Source: Limnohabitans radicicola (GTDB lineage: Bacteria > Pseudomonadota > Gammaproteobacteria > Burkholderiales > Burkholderiaceae_C). From it: a DNA stretch of 64,000 nt. Both the position numbers and the translations under genes were made by a program. Where the stretch lies: the NCBI RefSeq assembly GCF_014837235.1, contig NZ_JACYFT010000001.1, positions 1,315,688 through 1,379,687 of the forward strand, in the 5' to 3' direction. Numbering within the stretch: position 1 is the stretch's first letter; each line of letters starts with the position of its first letter. The notes under the pieces are model-generated. The model saw only the letters and a program-made list of their open reading frames with translations, did not search any database and was not told where the DNA came from. Shown here one piece after another: positions 8,724-18,063 of this stretch.

Positions 8724-10030
8724 GTGGCCAGCACAGCGTGGTCCCCACCGCCCGCTATGGTTTGCTGGGCTTGCCACTGGCTTTTGTGGCCTTGCCTGTG
8801 TATGTGCATTTGCCCAACCTGTATGCGCAGCAGCATGGCGTGCCATTGGCTGCGCTGGGGGGCGTACTGTTGGCCAGCCGTGCGGCAGATGCTTTGATCG
8901 ACCCGTGGCTGGGACGCATGGGCGATGCCCTGTACCGACGCTCATGGCTGGCGGTGTGGTGGTGTGCCGCCCTGCTGGCGTTGGGTGTGGCGTGCGGCTT
9001 TGTCGGCTTGTTCTTCCCGCCTGCGCTCTCGCCCGAGACCTTGCTGGTGTGGGTGGCAGCTGGGCTCACGCTCAGCCATGTGAGTTACAGCGGTTTGACG
9101 ATATTGCACCAGGCCTGGGCCGCACGCCAAGGCGGTGGCGCATTGGCCCAAAGCCATTGGGTCGCCTGGCGCGAAGGCTGGGGACTGGTGGGCGTGCTGT
9201 TGGCGTCGGCCTTGCCCAGTTGGCTTGGCTGGCCAGCCACGGCGGCGGTTTTGGTGCTGGCACTGTTGCTTGGCCTGTGGGCATGGCGGCAAGCCCAGCA
9301 ACGGGTGCCGCATGGCGGTGCAACCACGCCACACGCCACAGCCCACAACACAGGCTTGTGGCGCCCGTGGCGCACCGCTGGATTTGCGCGTTTGGTGGCG
9401 GTGTTTTTGGTCAATGGTCTGGCCAGTGCGTTGCCTGCCACGCTGGTGCTCTTTTTTGTGCAGGATGGCGTGCAAGCCCCTGCCGTCATGCAGCCCTTGT
9501 TTCTGGGCTTGTACTTTGCTGCCGGGGCGCTGTCGTTCCCGGCCTGGTTGCGTTTGATCGACCGCCTCGGCCTGATGCGCAGCTGGTGCCTGGGCATGGC
9601 ATTGTCCATCCTGGCGTTTGCAGGTGTGCTCACCTTGGGGCCGGGCGACAGCGCTGAATTTCTGGTCATTTGCATCGCCTCTGGATTGGCGCTGGGCGCT
9701 GACTTGACGGTGCCTGGTGCATTGCTCAACCAGTTGATTGACCACAGTGGTGAGCGTGGCCGCACAGACGGCGCCTTCATGGGTTGGTGGAATCTGGTCA
9801 CCAAACTCAATTTGGCATTGGCCGCAGGTGTGGCCCTGCCCTTGTTGGCATTGGGCGGTTATGCCCCGGGCCAGCGCGAACCCGCTGCACTGTTGACCTT
9901 GAGTCTGGCCTATGGCTTGCTGCCCTGTCTTCTGAAATTCCTGGCCATGGCCGGCCTGTACTTTGGCCTGATGCGCCAGTCATCCGGCGCATTTGGCATC
10001 ACCGATCCCTCACGGAGCTTGACCCCATGA
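8720..10030 (+). CDS. MFS transporter, GPH (glycoside-pentoside-hexuronide:cation symporter)-like family
   Basis: A membrane protein of 436 residues with about 12 predicted hydrophobic segments. It has the GPH-type motif SRAADALIDPWLGRMGDAL between TM2 and TM3 and an internal second half starting near WRTAGFARLVAVFLVNG. Despite the sugar-symporter label, members in cfa clusters are likely to move lipid-related molecules (inference). The overlap with both neighbours (ATGA at 8720 and 10027) places it firmly in the operon. Confidence 0.85.
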   Translation: MSGQHSVVPTARYGLLGLPLAFVALPVYVHLPNLYAQQHGVPLAALGGVLLASRAADALIDPWLGRMGDALYRRSWLAVWWCAALLALGVACGFVGLFFPPALSPETLLVWVAAGLTLSHVSYSGLTILHQAWAARQGGGALAQSHWVAWREGWGLVGVLLASALPSWLGWPATAAVLVLALLLGLWAWRQAQQRVPHGGATTPHATAHNTGLWRPWRTAGFARLVAVFLVNGLASALPATLVLFFVQDGVQAPAVMQPLFLGLYFAAGALSFPAWLRLIDRLGLMRSWCLGMALSILAFAGVLTLGPGDSAEFLVICIASGLALGADLTVPGALLNQLIDHSGERGRTDGAFMGWWNLVTKLNLALAAGVALPLLALGGYAPGQREPAALLTLSLAYGLLPCLLKFLAMAGLYFGLMRQSSGAFGITDPSRSLTP

Positions 10031-10599
10031 ACACCTCATTGTCTCGTCGACACGCTCTTGGCCGTGTGGCCCTTTTGGCCATGCCTGCCACCCTGCTCGC
10101 TTGTGCGGGCTCGCCCGTGCGCGATGTGTCTCAAGACAAACCTGCGCTGGACCTGCGCACGTATTTCAATGGCACGGTGGACGCCTGGGGCATCTTCACC
10201 GACCGCAGCGGCGAAGTGGTCAAACGCTTCACCGTGGTGATGGACTGCCGCTGGCAGGGCGATGAGGGTGTTCTGGATGAGGCCTTCACCTATTCGGATG
10301 GCAGCACGCAGCGCCGCATCTGGCGACTGAAAGCCGGGCCCGATGGCCGCTACACAGGCCGCGCCGACGATGTGGTGGGCGAGGCCTCCGGGCAGGTGCG
10401 TGGCAACACTTTTTCGTGGGCTTACACCCTCGCTTTGCCGGTCGACGGGCGCGTCTGGAACGTCGAGTTCGACGACCGCATGTACCTGATGGACGACCGC
10501 GTGATGCTCAACAAGGCGGTCATGAGCAAGTGGGGCATTCGCTTGGGCGAGGTCACTTTGTCGTTCAGCCGCAGAACCCCCGTGCAAGGCAAGCCATGA
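10027..10599 (+). CDS. DUF3833 family lipoprotein
   Basis: A protein of 190 residues with a lipobox (MPATLLAC, cysteine near residue 26) after an RR-containing leader, so it is expected to be lipid-anchored. The mature part has the DUF3833 pattern: LRTYFNGTVDAWGIFTDRSG, FTVVMDCRW and a C-terminal DDRMYLMDDRVMLNKAVMSK segment. Function unknown; the family occurs with cfa, the chalcone-isomerase-like protein and the MFS gene in many genomes. It overlaps the next gene by four bases. Confidence 0.87.
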   Translation: MNTSLSRRHALGRVALLAMPATLLACAGSPVRDVSQDKPALDLRTYFNGTVDAWGIFTDRSGEVVKRFTVVMDCRWQGDEGVLDEAFTYSDGSTQRRIWRLKAGPDGRYTGRADDVVGEASGQVRGNTFSWAYTLALPVDGRVWNVEFDDRMYLMDDRVMLNKAVMSKWGIRLGEVTLSFSRRTPVQGKP

Positions 10600-11459
10600 A
10601 CGATTGGACCGAGCCGGGTGCGGTCCTGCCGCAGCCCACGCACAAACAAGCGGCGGTGTTGACCACCAGCAGCGCGACCCGCCGCTGGTATCAGCCCAAC
10701 ACGCCAATGGTGGACTGGACCGGTCGCCGTGTTTGGCTGATCGGGGCTTCGTCGGGCATTGGCTTGGCGTGTGCGCAGGCGCTGCGTGCCGCAGGCGCGC
10801 AGGTGACCGTGTCGGCACGGCATCCTCAGCAGGTGCAGGCCTGGGCCACGCAAGACGCGGGTGTGCGTTGGTTGCCACTGGACGTGACCCGTGTGGTCGA
10901 TGTGCAAGCCGCCGCCCGCGAGGTCCTGGCCAGCGGCCCGCTCGACCTGGTGGTGTACTGCGCAGGCTACTACAAGGCGCAGCGCGCCACGGCCTTCGAT
11001 CTGAACCAGATGCTGCAGCACAACGAGGTCAATTACCAGGGCGCTTTGCATGTGCTGGATGCGGTGCTGCCGGGCATGCTGGCGCAGCAGCAAGGCCACA
11101 TCAGCCTGATCAGCAGCGTGGCGGGCTGGGCGGGTTTGCCCAACGGCCTGGCCTATGGCCCGACCAAGGCCGCCATGACCAACCTGGCCGAAACGCTGTA
11201 TGTGGATTTGCAAGACCAGGGTATCGGCGTGAGCGTGGTGCACCCGGGCTTTGTGGCCACGCCGCTCACCGCCCAAAACGAGTTTGAGATGCCCGCACTC
11301 ATCACCCCGGCCAAGGCCGCGAACGAGATGCTGCGCGGCTGGGCACGCGGGCAGTTCGACATCCATTTTCCGCGCCGCTTCACGCTGTGGCTCAAACTGC
11401 TCAAACTCTTGCCGTACCGGCTGTACTTTCCGCTGGTGCGCCGCTTCACTGGCCTCTGA
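10596..11459 (+). CDS. short-chain dehydrogenase/reductase
   Basis: A protein of 287 residues. After a non-conserved 40-residue leader, the SDR Rossmann motif is VWLIGASSGIGLACAQAL, followed by the catalytic Ser (ISLISSVAGWAGL) and the YxxxK motif (YGPTKAAM). It is an NAD(P)-dependent oxidoreductase of unknown substrate. It overlaps the DUF3833 lipoprotein by four bases, and its homologues are typical of cfa clusters, so a ketone or alcohol on a modified acyl chain is a reasonable guess. Confidence 0.9.
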   Translation: MNDWTEPGAVLPQPTHKQAAVLTTSSATRRWYQPNTPMVDWTGRRVWLIGASSGIGLACAQALRAAGAQVTVSARHPQQVQAWATQDAGVRWLPLDVTRVVDVQAAAREVLASGPLDLVVYCAGYYKAQRATAFDLNQMLQHNEVNYQGALHVLDAVLPGMLAQQQGHISLISSVAGWAGLPNGLAYGPTKAAMTNLAETLYVDLQDQGIGVSVVHPGFVATPLTAQNEFEMPALITPAKAANEMLRGWARGQFDIHFPRRFTLWLKLLKLLPYRLYFPLVRRFTGL

Positions 11460-11481
11460 TCTGAACCCTGAACGCCCGACC

Positions 11482-11916
11482 ATGAACGCCCGAGAACACA
11501 CCGCCCATGTGGCCACCTTCTTTGAGCAACTGACGCCAGACAGCGTGCAACAGTTGCCGCAGTTCTACGCGGCAGACGCCCGCTTCAAGGACCCGTTCAA
11601 CGATGTGCGGGGCTTGCCCGAGATCGATCGGATTTTTCGCCACATGTACGTCGCACTCGATCAGCCGCACTTTGTGGTCACCCACCAGCTGGTCGATGGC
11701 GATCAGGCCTTTTTGGTCTGGGACTTCCGCTTTCGCTTCAAGCGTTTTGACACCACCACCTGGCAAACCGTGCGTGGCAGCACCCACCTGCAGTTCAACG
11801 CCCAGGGCCTGATCACCCTGCACCGCGATTACTGGGACGCGGCCGAAGAGCTGTACGAAAAACTCCCCGTGCTGGGTGGCCTGATGCGCTGGCTCAAAAA
11901 GCAAGCGAACCAGTGA
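11482..11916 (+). CDS. nuclear transport factor 2 / SnoaL-like family protein
   Basis: A protein of 144 residues with the SnoaL/NTF2-like cone fold pattern: FFEQLTPDSVQQLPQFYAADARFKDPF, then FLVWDFRFRF and GSTHLQFNAQGLITLHRDYWD. No enzyme motif can be pinpointed. It is the last gene of the operon, 22 bases after the SDR. Members of this family near cfa genes are of unknown role; ligand binding or isomerisation are both possible. Confidence 0.82.
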   Translation: MNAREHTAHVATFFEQLTPDSVQQLPQFYAADARFKDPFNDVRGLPEIDRIFRHMYVALDQPHFVVTHQLVDGDQAFLVWDFRFRFKRFDTTTWQTVRGSTHLQFNAQGLITLHRDYWDAAEELYEKLPVLGGLMRWLKKQANQ

Positions 11917-11965
11917 TCTGTTGTTGAGCCCATCGGCGAGCCAAGAGCCCAGCCATGCGCCGACT

Positions 11966-13219
11966 TCAGCGGCTGTAGGCCAGGCCCGAGGCCACACCGC
12001 CAAACAGATCGCCTTCGATCAAGGGCACACCCGTGAACGTGGCCTGCAGGGCCTGCTGGAATGGCCGCAGGGCCGATGAACCGCCCGTGAGGTAAATGCC
12101 GTCCAGACCCGAGGCCTGAAGCTCGGCCTGGTGCACACATTCCCGCGCGCAAGCCACCGTGCGTTGCAGCAGTTCGGCCAGGTGCTCGCGCATGTCGGCC
12201 ACACCCATGGGGGCGCTCAGCTGCGCTTGCAACATAGACAAGCCGACAGCGGTGTCGCTGCCCGCTTGCGAGCAGCGGATCTTGGCTTGCTCCACCTCGT
12301 GGGCGATGTGGTGCCCCAGCCGCTCGTGCAGCACCTGCATGAGCCGCGCGTGCAGCGCCAGATCGCTGTAGTTGCTGCGCAGGGCCTGTGCCTGGCTGAT
12401 GGCTTTGGCTTGGTACTGCCAGTGGATCAGGTGCCAGGTCGCCAGGTCAAAGAAGACACGGCTGGGGACTTCGCGCTGCTGGGGGCCGATGTGTTTGAAG
12501 CCCAGCAGTGGCATGACTTGCTCCAGGTTCAGTCGCCGGTCAAAGTCGGTGCCGCCAATGTGCACGCCTGTGGTGGCCAGCACATCGCCTGTGCGGTCGC
12601 TTTTGTGCATGCGTCCGGGGCCTAACCGCACCACCGTGAAGTCCGAGGTGCCGCCACCGATGTCCACCACCAGCACGGTGCTCTCGCGGCTCAGGCGGCG
12701 CTCGTAATCCAATGCTGCGGCAATCGGCTCGAGCTGGAACGACACCTCGGCAAAACCCACCGACTGCGCCGCTTGCAAAAGCGATTGCTGCGCCAGCGCA
12801 TCGCGTTCGGCATCGTCGTCCACAAAGTGAACCGGGCGGCCCATCACCACGCGCTGCGGCGCTGTACCCAGGGCCTGCGTGGCGCGCTCGCGCAGCGCTC
12901 CCAAAAAGGTCGCAATGATGTCCTGAAAGCTCACGGCTTGGTGGTGGATCTGGGTGGTCTCCATCAGCAGCGGGCTGCCCAGCAGGCTTTTGAGCGAACG
13001 CATCAGGCGCCCCTCGGTGCCTTCGAGGTACTGCGCGATGGCGTCGCGGCCAAAGTGGGTGCCCCCGTCTTCGGCGTTGTAGAACACAGCGGTGGGCATG
13101 GCCAGCGCTGTGCCTTCGAGCGGGATCAGCCGGGCCGCGCCTTGCGCGTCGGCCCAGGCCATGGCCGAGTTGGACGTGCCAAAGTCAATGCCGAGCGTGC
13201 CCGGGTTCGGTGCAGACAT
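11966..13219 (-). CDS. Hsp70 family protein (YegD-like)
   Basis: A protein of 417 residues with the actin/Hsp70 ATPase fold: phosphate-1 loop GIDFGTSNSAMAWAD, phosphate-2 loop VVDIGGGTSDFTVV and the adenosine motif YLTGGSSALRPFQQAL. There is no canonical substrate-binding C-terminal domain, as in YegD. It probably acts as a specialised ATP-dependent chaperone in the cytoplasm; clients are unknown. It converges with the lipid operon and ends downstream of the RND genes on the same strand. Confidence 0.9.
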   Translation of the reverse strand: MSAPNPGTLGIDFGTSNSAMAWADAQGAARLIPLEGTALAMPTAVFYNAEDGGTHFGRDAIAQYLEGTEGRLMRSLKSLLGSPLLMETTQIHHQAVSFQDIIATFLGALRERATQALGTAPQRVVMGRPVHFVDDDAERDALAQQSLLQAAQSVGFAEVSFQLEPIAAALDYERRLSRESTVLVVDIGGGTSDFTVVRLGPGRMHKSDRTGDVLATTGVHIGGTDFDRRLNLEQVMPLLGFKHIGPQQREVPSRVFFDLATWHLIHWQYQAKAISQAQALRSNYSDLALHARLMQVLHERLGHHIAHEVEQAKIRCSQAGSDTAVGLSMLQAQLSAPMGVADMREHLAELLQRTVACARECVHQAELQASGLDGIYLTGGSSALRPFQQALQATFTGVPLIEGDLFGGVASGLAYSR

Positions 13220-13234
13220 GGCGCGTGCGTCGGC

Positions 13235-16200
13235 TCAGGCCGTGCGGGTGCGTTTCCAGGCCAGGAGGCGCATGACACCCCGGTAGACCATGCGCAGCAT
13301 CAGCAGGGTCATCAGCACTTCCAGCGCGGTCAGCACCACCGACACGGCGGTGTTCCAGCGCGCTTCACGCGCACGAAACTTGGCGAACAGGTGGTCGCGC
13401 TTGAGCTCGATGCTGTCGTAGAAGCTGGGCACCACCAGCAGCGTGAGCAGCGTGGAGGTGATGGTGCCACCGATGATGGCCACCGCCATGGGGCGGTAAA
13501 ACTCGCCGCCCTCGCCCATGCCGATGGCCACGGGCAGCATGCCCGCGATCAGCGCGAAGGTGGTCATCAGGATCGGACGCAGGCGCTTGCGTCCGGCGTT
13601 CATGAGGGCTTCTTCGCGGTCCACGCCTCGCGCTTCTTCGGTGCGGGCGGCGTCCAGCAGCAAGATGGCGTTTTTGGCCACCAGACCCATCAGCATGATC
13701 ACGCCGATGAAGCTCATCAGATTGAGCGTGCCGCCTGTCAGCAGCAGGGCCAGCACCACACCAATGAGCGACAGCGGCAGCGACAGCATCACGGCCAGAG
13801 GTGCCGTGAAAGAGCTGAACTGCATCACCAGGATCAGGTACATCAGTGCGATGCCCGAGACCAGCGCCACGCCCATGTCGCCAAACACTTCTTTTTGGTC
13901 TTTGGAGGCGCCTGCCAGCTGCAGGCCGTAGCCGGGCGGGAAGTTCATTTCACGCGCGATCTTCAGTGCATCGGCCGTGACCTCGCCACTGGAGCGGCCT
14001 TGGGCGTTGGCCGAGACAGCGATGGTGCGCTTGCCGTCGGCGTGCTCGATCCGCGAAGGACCTTGCCCCAGCGTGACCTTGGCGATCTGGGCCAAGGGCA
14101 CGATGGTGCTGGTGCCCGCCACGGCGATGGGCAGGCGCTCGATGTTGCTGGCGTCGGTGCGGTCTTCGGGGGCCAGGCGCACGGCCACGTCACGGGCTTC
14201 GCCTGTGGGGTCCACCCAGTCACCGACCTCGACACCCGCAAACGCCACACGCAGTGCGTTGGTCGCGTCGGCGGCCGAGATGCCCAGCGAGTTGGCCAGA
14301 CCGCGATCCAGTTCGATGCGCAGCTCGTTTTGCGGGTCTTGCTGCGACAGGCCCACGTCCACCGCGCCGGGCACTTTGCGCAGACGCGCCATGAAGTCGT
14401 TGGTGATCTCCAGCAGCTTGCGCGAGTCGGTGCCCGTGAACTGGATCTGCACGGGCTTGGCCGCGCCGTTGTTCAGGTCGTCGAGCACGGTGAACTCGGC
14501 ACCCACCAGCAAGCCGATGCGCGAGCGCAGCTCGGCGCCAATCTCTTGCGCCGAGCGTTGGCGCTCAGTGCTCTTGCCAATGTCGACATAGATGCGGCCA
14601 CCGCCGGGGTTGATGTTGCTGTTGGTGGCTTGGGTTTCGGGCAGCGAGCGCGCGAGTGCTGCCGCGGCGTCGAGTTTGAGGCGGGCGTATTCGAGGCTGC
14701 TGCTGGCCGGGGTGCGCACATCGATGGCCAGCGTGTTGCCATCGGTGGCGGGCAGGAAGCTGGAGCCGCCAAACTTGGCCTGCAAGGCCAGTGCGCCCAC
14801 CAGGCTGATGAGCGCAAAAGCGGACATCCAGCGGCGGTGGTGCAGCGCCCAGGCGATCACGCGGCCATAGCGGTCGGCCTGGTGGTCAAACCAGGTGTTG
14901 AAGCGCGCCAGCCACAGGCTGATGCCTTGCTTGGGCACCTCGTGGTGCCCGGGTGGGTCGCCCCAGTAGGCCGACAGCATGGGGTCGAGCGTGAACGAGA
15001 TCAGCAGGCTCACCAGCACCGAAGCCACCACCGTGAGGCCAAAGGGGCGGAACCACTCGCCGGACACACCCGGCATGAAGGCCACCGGGATGAACACCGC
15101 CACGATGGAGAACGTGGTCGCAGCCACGGCCAGACCGATTTCAGCGGTGCCTTGCAGGGCCGCTTCACGGCGGTTGAAGCCCCGCTCCATGAAGCGCACG
15201 ATGTTCTCGCGCACCACGATGGCGTCGTCGATCAGCACGCCAATGGCCAGCGACAGTCCCAAAAGGCTCATGAAGTTGAGCGTGAAGCCGCACAGCCACA
15301 CCGCGATGAAGGCGGTGATGACCGAGGTGGGCAGCGACAGGGCAGTGATCAGCGTTGAGCGCCAGGAGTTGAGGAACACATAGACCACAAAAATGGTCAG
15401 CACCGCGCCAAACACCAAGGCTTCGATCACGTTGTTCAGGCTGTTTTCGGCGTCTTTGCCACCGTCTTGCGTGATGTCGATCTGGGTGCCTTTGGGCAGG
15501 GTCTCGTTGATGCTCTTGACCAGGCTGCGCACCTCGTTGGCCACCGACACGGTGGACGCTTCACGCGTGCGGGTGACGGCCAGGCCCACGTTGGGGTGAC
15601 CGTTGCGCACACTGAGGTTGTTCATTTCGGCAAAGCCGTCCTCGATGGTGGCGACCTGCCCCAGCCGCACCAGTTCGTTGCCGCTGCGGCGGATCACGAT
15701 CTGCTGGAAATCGGCAGGCGACTCGATGCGCCCGAGCAGCCGGATGCTCTGGTCCTGCATCTCGCCACGGATTTTGCCCACCGGGGCGGCGATGTTCTGG
15801 TTGCGCAGGGCGTTGACCACTTCGGCCACCGACACGTTGACTTCGCGCAGCTTCTGCGAATGCAGCAAAACACTCAATTCGCGCTTGAGCGAGCCGTTGA
15901 CCTTGACCTGGGCCACGCCCGGGATGGCGCGGAATTTGTCGGCCAGCTGGTCTTCGGCCAGGCGCGAAATCTCGGCGTGCTTTTGGCTGGAAGAAGACAG
16001 CGCCAACTGCATGATGGGCTGCGCAGAGGGGTCCACGCGCAAGATGACCGGCTCGCGGATTTCGGTGGGCAGCTTGTAGCGCACCGTGCCGATGGCGTTG
16101 CGCACCTCGTCGGTGGCCTCGATCAGGTTTTTCTTGAACTCGAAAAACACCAGAAAATTGGCGTTGCCTTCGTTGGCCGAGGTTTTGAGTTCCTTGATGC

Positions 16201-16426
16201 CGCTGACCGACTGCAGGGATTTTTCTACCCGGTTGAGCACTTCGCGCTCGACCGTGTCGGGCGAGGCCCCGGGGTAGTTGATGTCCACCACCAGGAGCGG
16301 CAGCGCGACGTCGGGAATCTGGTTGACCTTGAGCTTCTTGATGGCCAGAAGCCCCAGGGCCATGAGCATGATGATGATGACCACCGTCACCACCGGGCGG
16401 CGGACGCTGAAATTGGACAGGAACAT
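13235..16426 (-). CDS. RND efflux transporter permease (AcrB/HAE1 or MdtB-type)
   Basis: A protein of 1063 residues, the normal RND length. It begins MFLSNFSVRRPVVTVVI and shows the TM4 proton-relay pair in GVLIDDAIVVRENIVRFMER and the C-terminal RLRPILMTTFALIAGMLP segment. It is an inner-membrane proton antiporter for drugs or other hydrophobic compounds. It lies three bases behind the membrane-fusion protein gene; no outer-membrane factor is in the window, so it presumably uses a TolC-like channel encoded elsewhere. The substrate cannot be inferred. Confidence 0.95.
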   Translation of the reverse strand: MFLSNFSVRRPVVTVVIIIMLMALGLLAIKKLKVNQIPDVALPLLVVDINYPGASPDTVEREVLNRVEKSLQSVSGIKELKTSANEGNANFLVFFEFKKNLIEATDEVRNAIGTVRYKLPTEIREPVILRVDPSAQPIMQLALSSSSQKHAEISRLAEDQLADKFRAIPGVAQVKVNGSLKRELSVLLHSQKLREVNVSVAEVVNALRNQNIAAPVGKIRGEMQDQSIRLLGRIESPADFQQIVIRRSGNELVRLGQVATIEDGFAEMNNLSVRNGHPNVGLAVTRTREASTVSVANEVRSLVKSINETLPKGTQIDITQDGGKDAENSLNNVIEALVFGAVLTIFVVYVFLNSWRSTLITALSLPTSVITAFIAVWLCGFTLNFMSLLGLSLAIGVLIDDAIVVRENIVRFMERGFNRREAALQGTAEIGLAVAATTFSIVAVFIPVAFMPGVSGEWFRPFGLTVVASVLVSLLISFTLDPMLSAYWGDPPGHHEVPKQGISLWLARFNTWFDHQADRYGRVIAWALHHRRWMSAFALISLVGALALQAKFGGSSFLPATDGNTLAIDVRTPASSSLEYARLKLDAAAALARSLPETQATNSNINPGGGRIYVDIGKSTERQRSAQEIGAELRSRIGLLVGAEFTVLDDLNNGAAKPVQIQFTGTDSRKLLEITNDFMARLRKVPGAVDVGLSQQDPQNELRIELDRGLANSLGISAADATNALRVAFAGVEVGDWVDPTGEARDVAVRLAPEDRTDASNIERLPIAVAGTSTIVPLAQIAKVTLGQGPSRIEHADGKRTIAVSANAQGRSSGEVTADALKIAREMNFPPGYGLQLAGASKDQKEVFGDMGVALVSGIALMYLILVMQFSSFTAPLAVMLSLPLSLIGVVLALLLTGGTLNLMSFIGVIMLMGLVAKNAILLLDAARTEEARGVDREEALMNAGRKRLRPILMTTFALIAGMLPVAIGMGEGGEFYRPMAVAIIGGTITSTLLTLLVVPSFYDSIELKRDHLFAKFRAREARWNTAVSVVLTALEVLMTLLMLRMVYRGVMRLLAWKRTRTA

Positions 16427-16429
16427 GGA

Positions 16430-17530
16430 TCAGCTCCCGCTTTTTTCAGAGCGCAGCGTGAAGGCCTGACCGTCCTTGAGGTTGCTGCCCGGGCTGCGCA
16501 CCACGCGGTCGCCGTTCTTGAGCCCTGAACGGACCACCCAGCGCCCCAGGCGTGCATCGCGCGCACCCAGCTCCAGCGCCTGCTTGCGCACGGTTTGGCC
16601 GTCCAGCACCCAGGCCGAGACCTTGTCGCCTTCACGCACCAGGGCGGATTCGGGCAACATCAGGGCGGGTGCGGTCTGTGTCTCCACGAGTCCTTCGGCA
16701 TACAGGCCCACAATGGGTGGGCGGGCATCGCCTGTGAAGTCCACCAGCACCGAGACCTGGCGCGTGACCGGGTTGGCCGAGGCGTCGATGCGGCGGATCT
16801 TGCCTGTGGCCGTTTGGCCTTCCACGCCATTGATGCGGAAGCTCACGCGCTGTCCGGGCTTGAGCACATGCATCTGGTCAGACGAGACCATGCCCTCAAA
16901 GCGCATGCTGGCGGGGTCGATGATCTGCACCAGCTCCTTGCCGATCTGGGCGGTGTCGCCTGCCGACACCTTGCGTGCACTGACCATGCCGTCAAACGGT
17001 GCGCGCACCAGGGTGCGGTCCAGTTGCTGGCGCGCGGCGGCCACACGGGCCTTGGCGGCCACCCATTCGCTTTGGGCGGTGTTGCGGCGCACTTCGGATT
17101 CTTCCAGGGCCTGCATCGACACCATGCCTTGGGCCTGCAATGATTTCTGACGCTGGTACTGCCGATCGGCGCTATCAAACGATTGGCCTGCGGCGCGGCT
17201 GCCCTCTTCGGCCGAGGACAGGTTGTCGCGAAGCACCGCATCGTCCAGGCTCACCAGCAAGTCGCCCTGGCGCACGGTGTCGCCGTTCTCCTTGAACACG
17301 CGCAGCACCACGGCCGAGACCTCGGCACGCAGGTCGGCGCGGCGCTCAGGCTGCACCGAGCCGGTGATCACGGGGCCGCTGCCATGCTCCAGCGCGTCCA
17401 GCACCAGCACGTCTTCTTGGCCCAGACTCAGGGCGGCAGTGGTTTCGCTTTTCTTTTCTTCGGTGGCCGGCTTGCTGCAGGCCACCAGAGTACCCACCAG
17501 GCACAAACACACCAGCGCTTTGGACAACAT
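16430..17530 (-). CDS. RND efflux periplasmic adaptor (membrane fusion) lipoprotein
   Basis: A protein of 366 residues with a lipoprotein leader (LVGTLVAC, cysteine near residue 18), a lipoyl-like half (LRAEVSAVVLRVFKENGDTV), a coiled-coil hairpin rich in Gln/Glu/Arg and the second half DRTLVRAPFDGMVSARKV. It bridges the RND permease and an outer-membrane channel. The ATG at 17530 gives a proper lipoprotein signal; the longer frame upstream does not. It forms a two-gene operon with the permease. Confidence 0.93.
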   Translation of the reverse strand: MLSKALVCLCLVGTLVACSKPATEEKKSETTAALSLGQEDVLVLDALEHGSGPVITGSVQPERRADLRAEVSAVVLRVFKENGDTVRQGDLLVSLDDAVLRDNLSSAEEGSRAAGQSFDSADRQYQRQKSLQAQGMVSMQALEESEVRRNTAQSEWVAAKARVAAARQQLDRTLVRAPFDGMVSARKVSAGDTAQIGKELVQIIDPASMRFEGMVSSDQMHVLKPGQRVSFRINGVEGQTATGKIRRIDASANPVTRQVSVLVDFTGDARPPIVGLYAEGLVETQTAPALMLPESALVREGDKVSAWVLDGQTVRKQALELGARDARLGRWVVRSGLKNGDRVVRSPGSNLKDGQAFTLRSEKSGS

Positions 17531-17786
17531 GACTATTCCCTTAAATTGGTGCAGACGGGGCCAATGAACGGCAGGGCACAGCCCGGTCTGCGGCAGGTGC
17601 AGGCGCACCCTGAATGAAGCGCGAAGCATACCGCAGGCCGCCACGGAAAGGGCCTTGGGGCGTCAGTTGGGCCTACAGTTTTTCTGGGGCGGGGTGCGCG
17701 CCATGTGTGGACCCATGTGGGGGAAGAAGCATGGACAAAAGCGTGGACAATGGCGGCTTCATTTGTCTCACCGACTGTTTCAGCCC
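17531..17786. promoter_or_regulatory. divergent intergenic region, no clear element
   Basis: This 256-base gap separates the RND operon from the DUF3297 gene and must hold both promoters. Apart from a short repeated GTGGAC motif (around 17707, 17734 and 17743), no convincing operator, riboswitch or gene was seen. Confidence 0.3.
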
Positions 17787-18035
17787 ATGACCGAACCGAC
17801 CGCCCGTCCCGAATTGCCCGATCACCTGTCGATTGACCCGCGCAGCCCGCACCATGTGGCCGCCATCTTTGAGCACGACATCGGCATCCTTTTCAATGGC
17901 AAGGAGCGCTCGGACGTTGAGGAGTATTGCGTGAGCGAAGGCTGGATCAAGGTGCCCGCAGGCAAAACGGTGGATCGCAAGGGCAACCCCCTCATGATCA
18001 AGCTCAAGGGCCAAGTCGAGGCCTTCTACAAATAA
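17787..18035 (+). CDS. DUF3297 family protein
   Basis: A small soluble protein of 82 residues containing the DUF3297 core LSIDPRSPHHVAAIFEHDIG, VEEYCVSEGWIKVPAGKTVD and a C-terminal KGQVEAFYK. The family is widespread in proteobacteria and has no assigned function. The ATG at 17787 is supported by the family's usual length of about 80 residues. It converges with the GST gene downstream. Confidence 0.85.
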   Translation: MTEPTARPELPDHLSIDPRSPHHVAAIFEHDIGILFNGKERSDVEEYCVSEGWIKVPAGKTVDRKGNPLMIKLKGQVEAFYK

Positions 18036-18063
18036 GGCCCCTGCGCTTGCAGCACAGGCCGCT

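Noticed and set aside
6663..8945. Long open frame antisense to DUF1365, cfa and chalcone-isomerase-like genes
   Set aside because: It crosses three coupled real genes and has no recognisable domain.
12773..15358. Very long open frame antisense to the RND permease and Hsp70-like genes
   Set aside because: Its translation is rich in His, Gln, Arg and Gly with no domain, as expected for the antisense of GC3-biased genes; the opposite strand has clear families.
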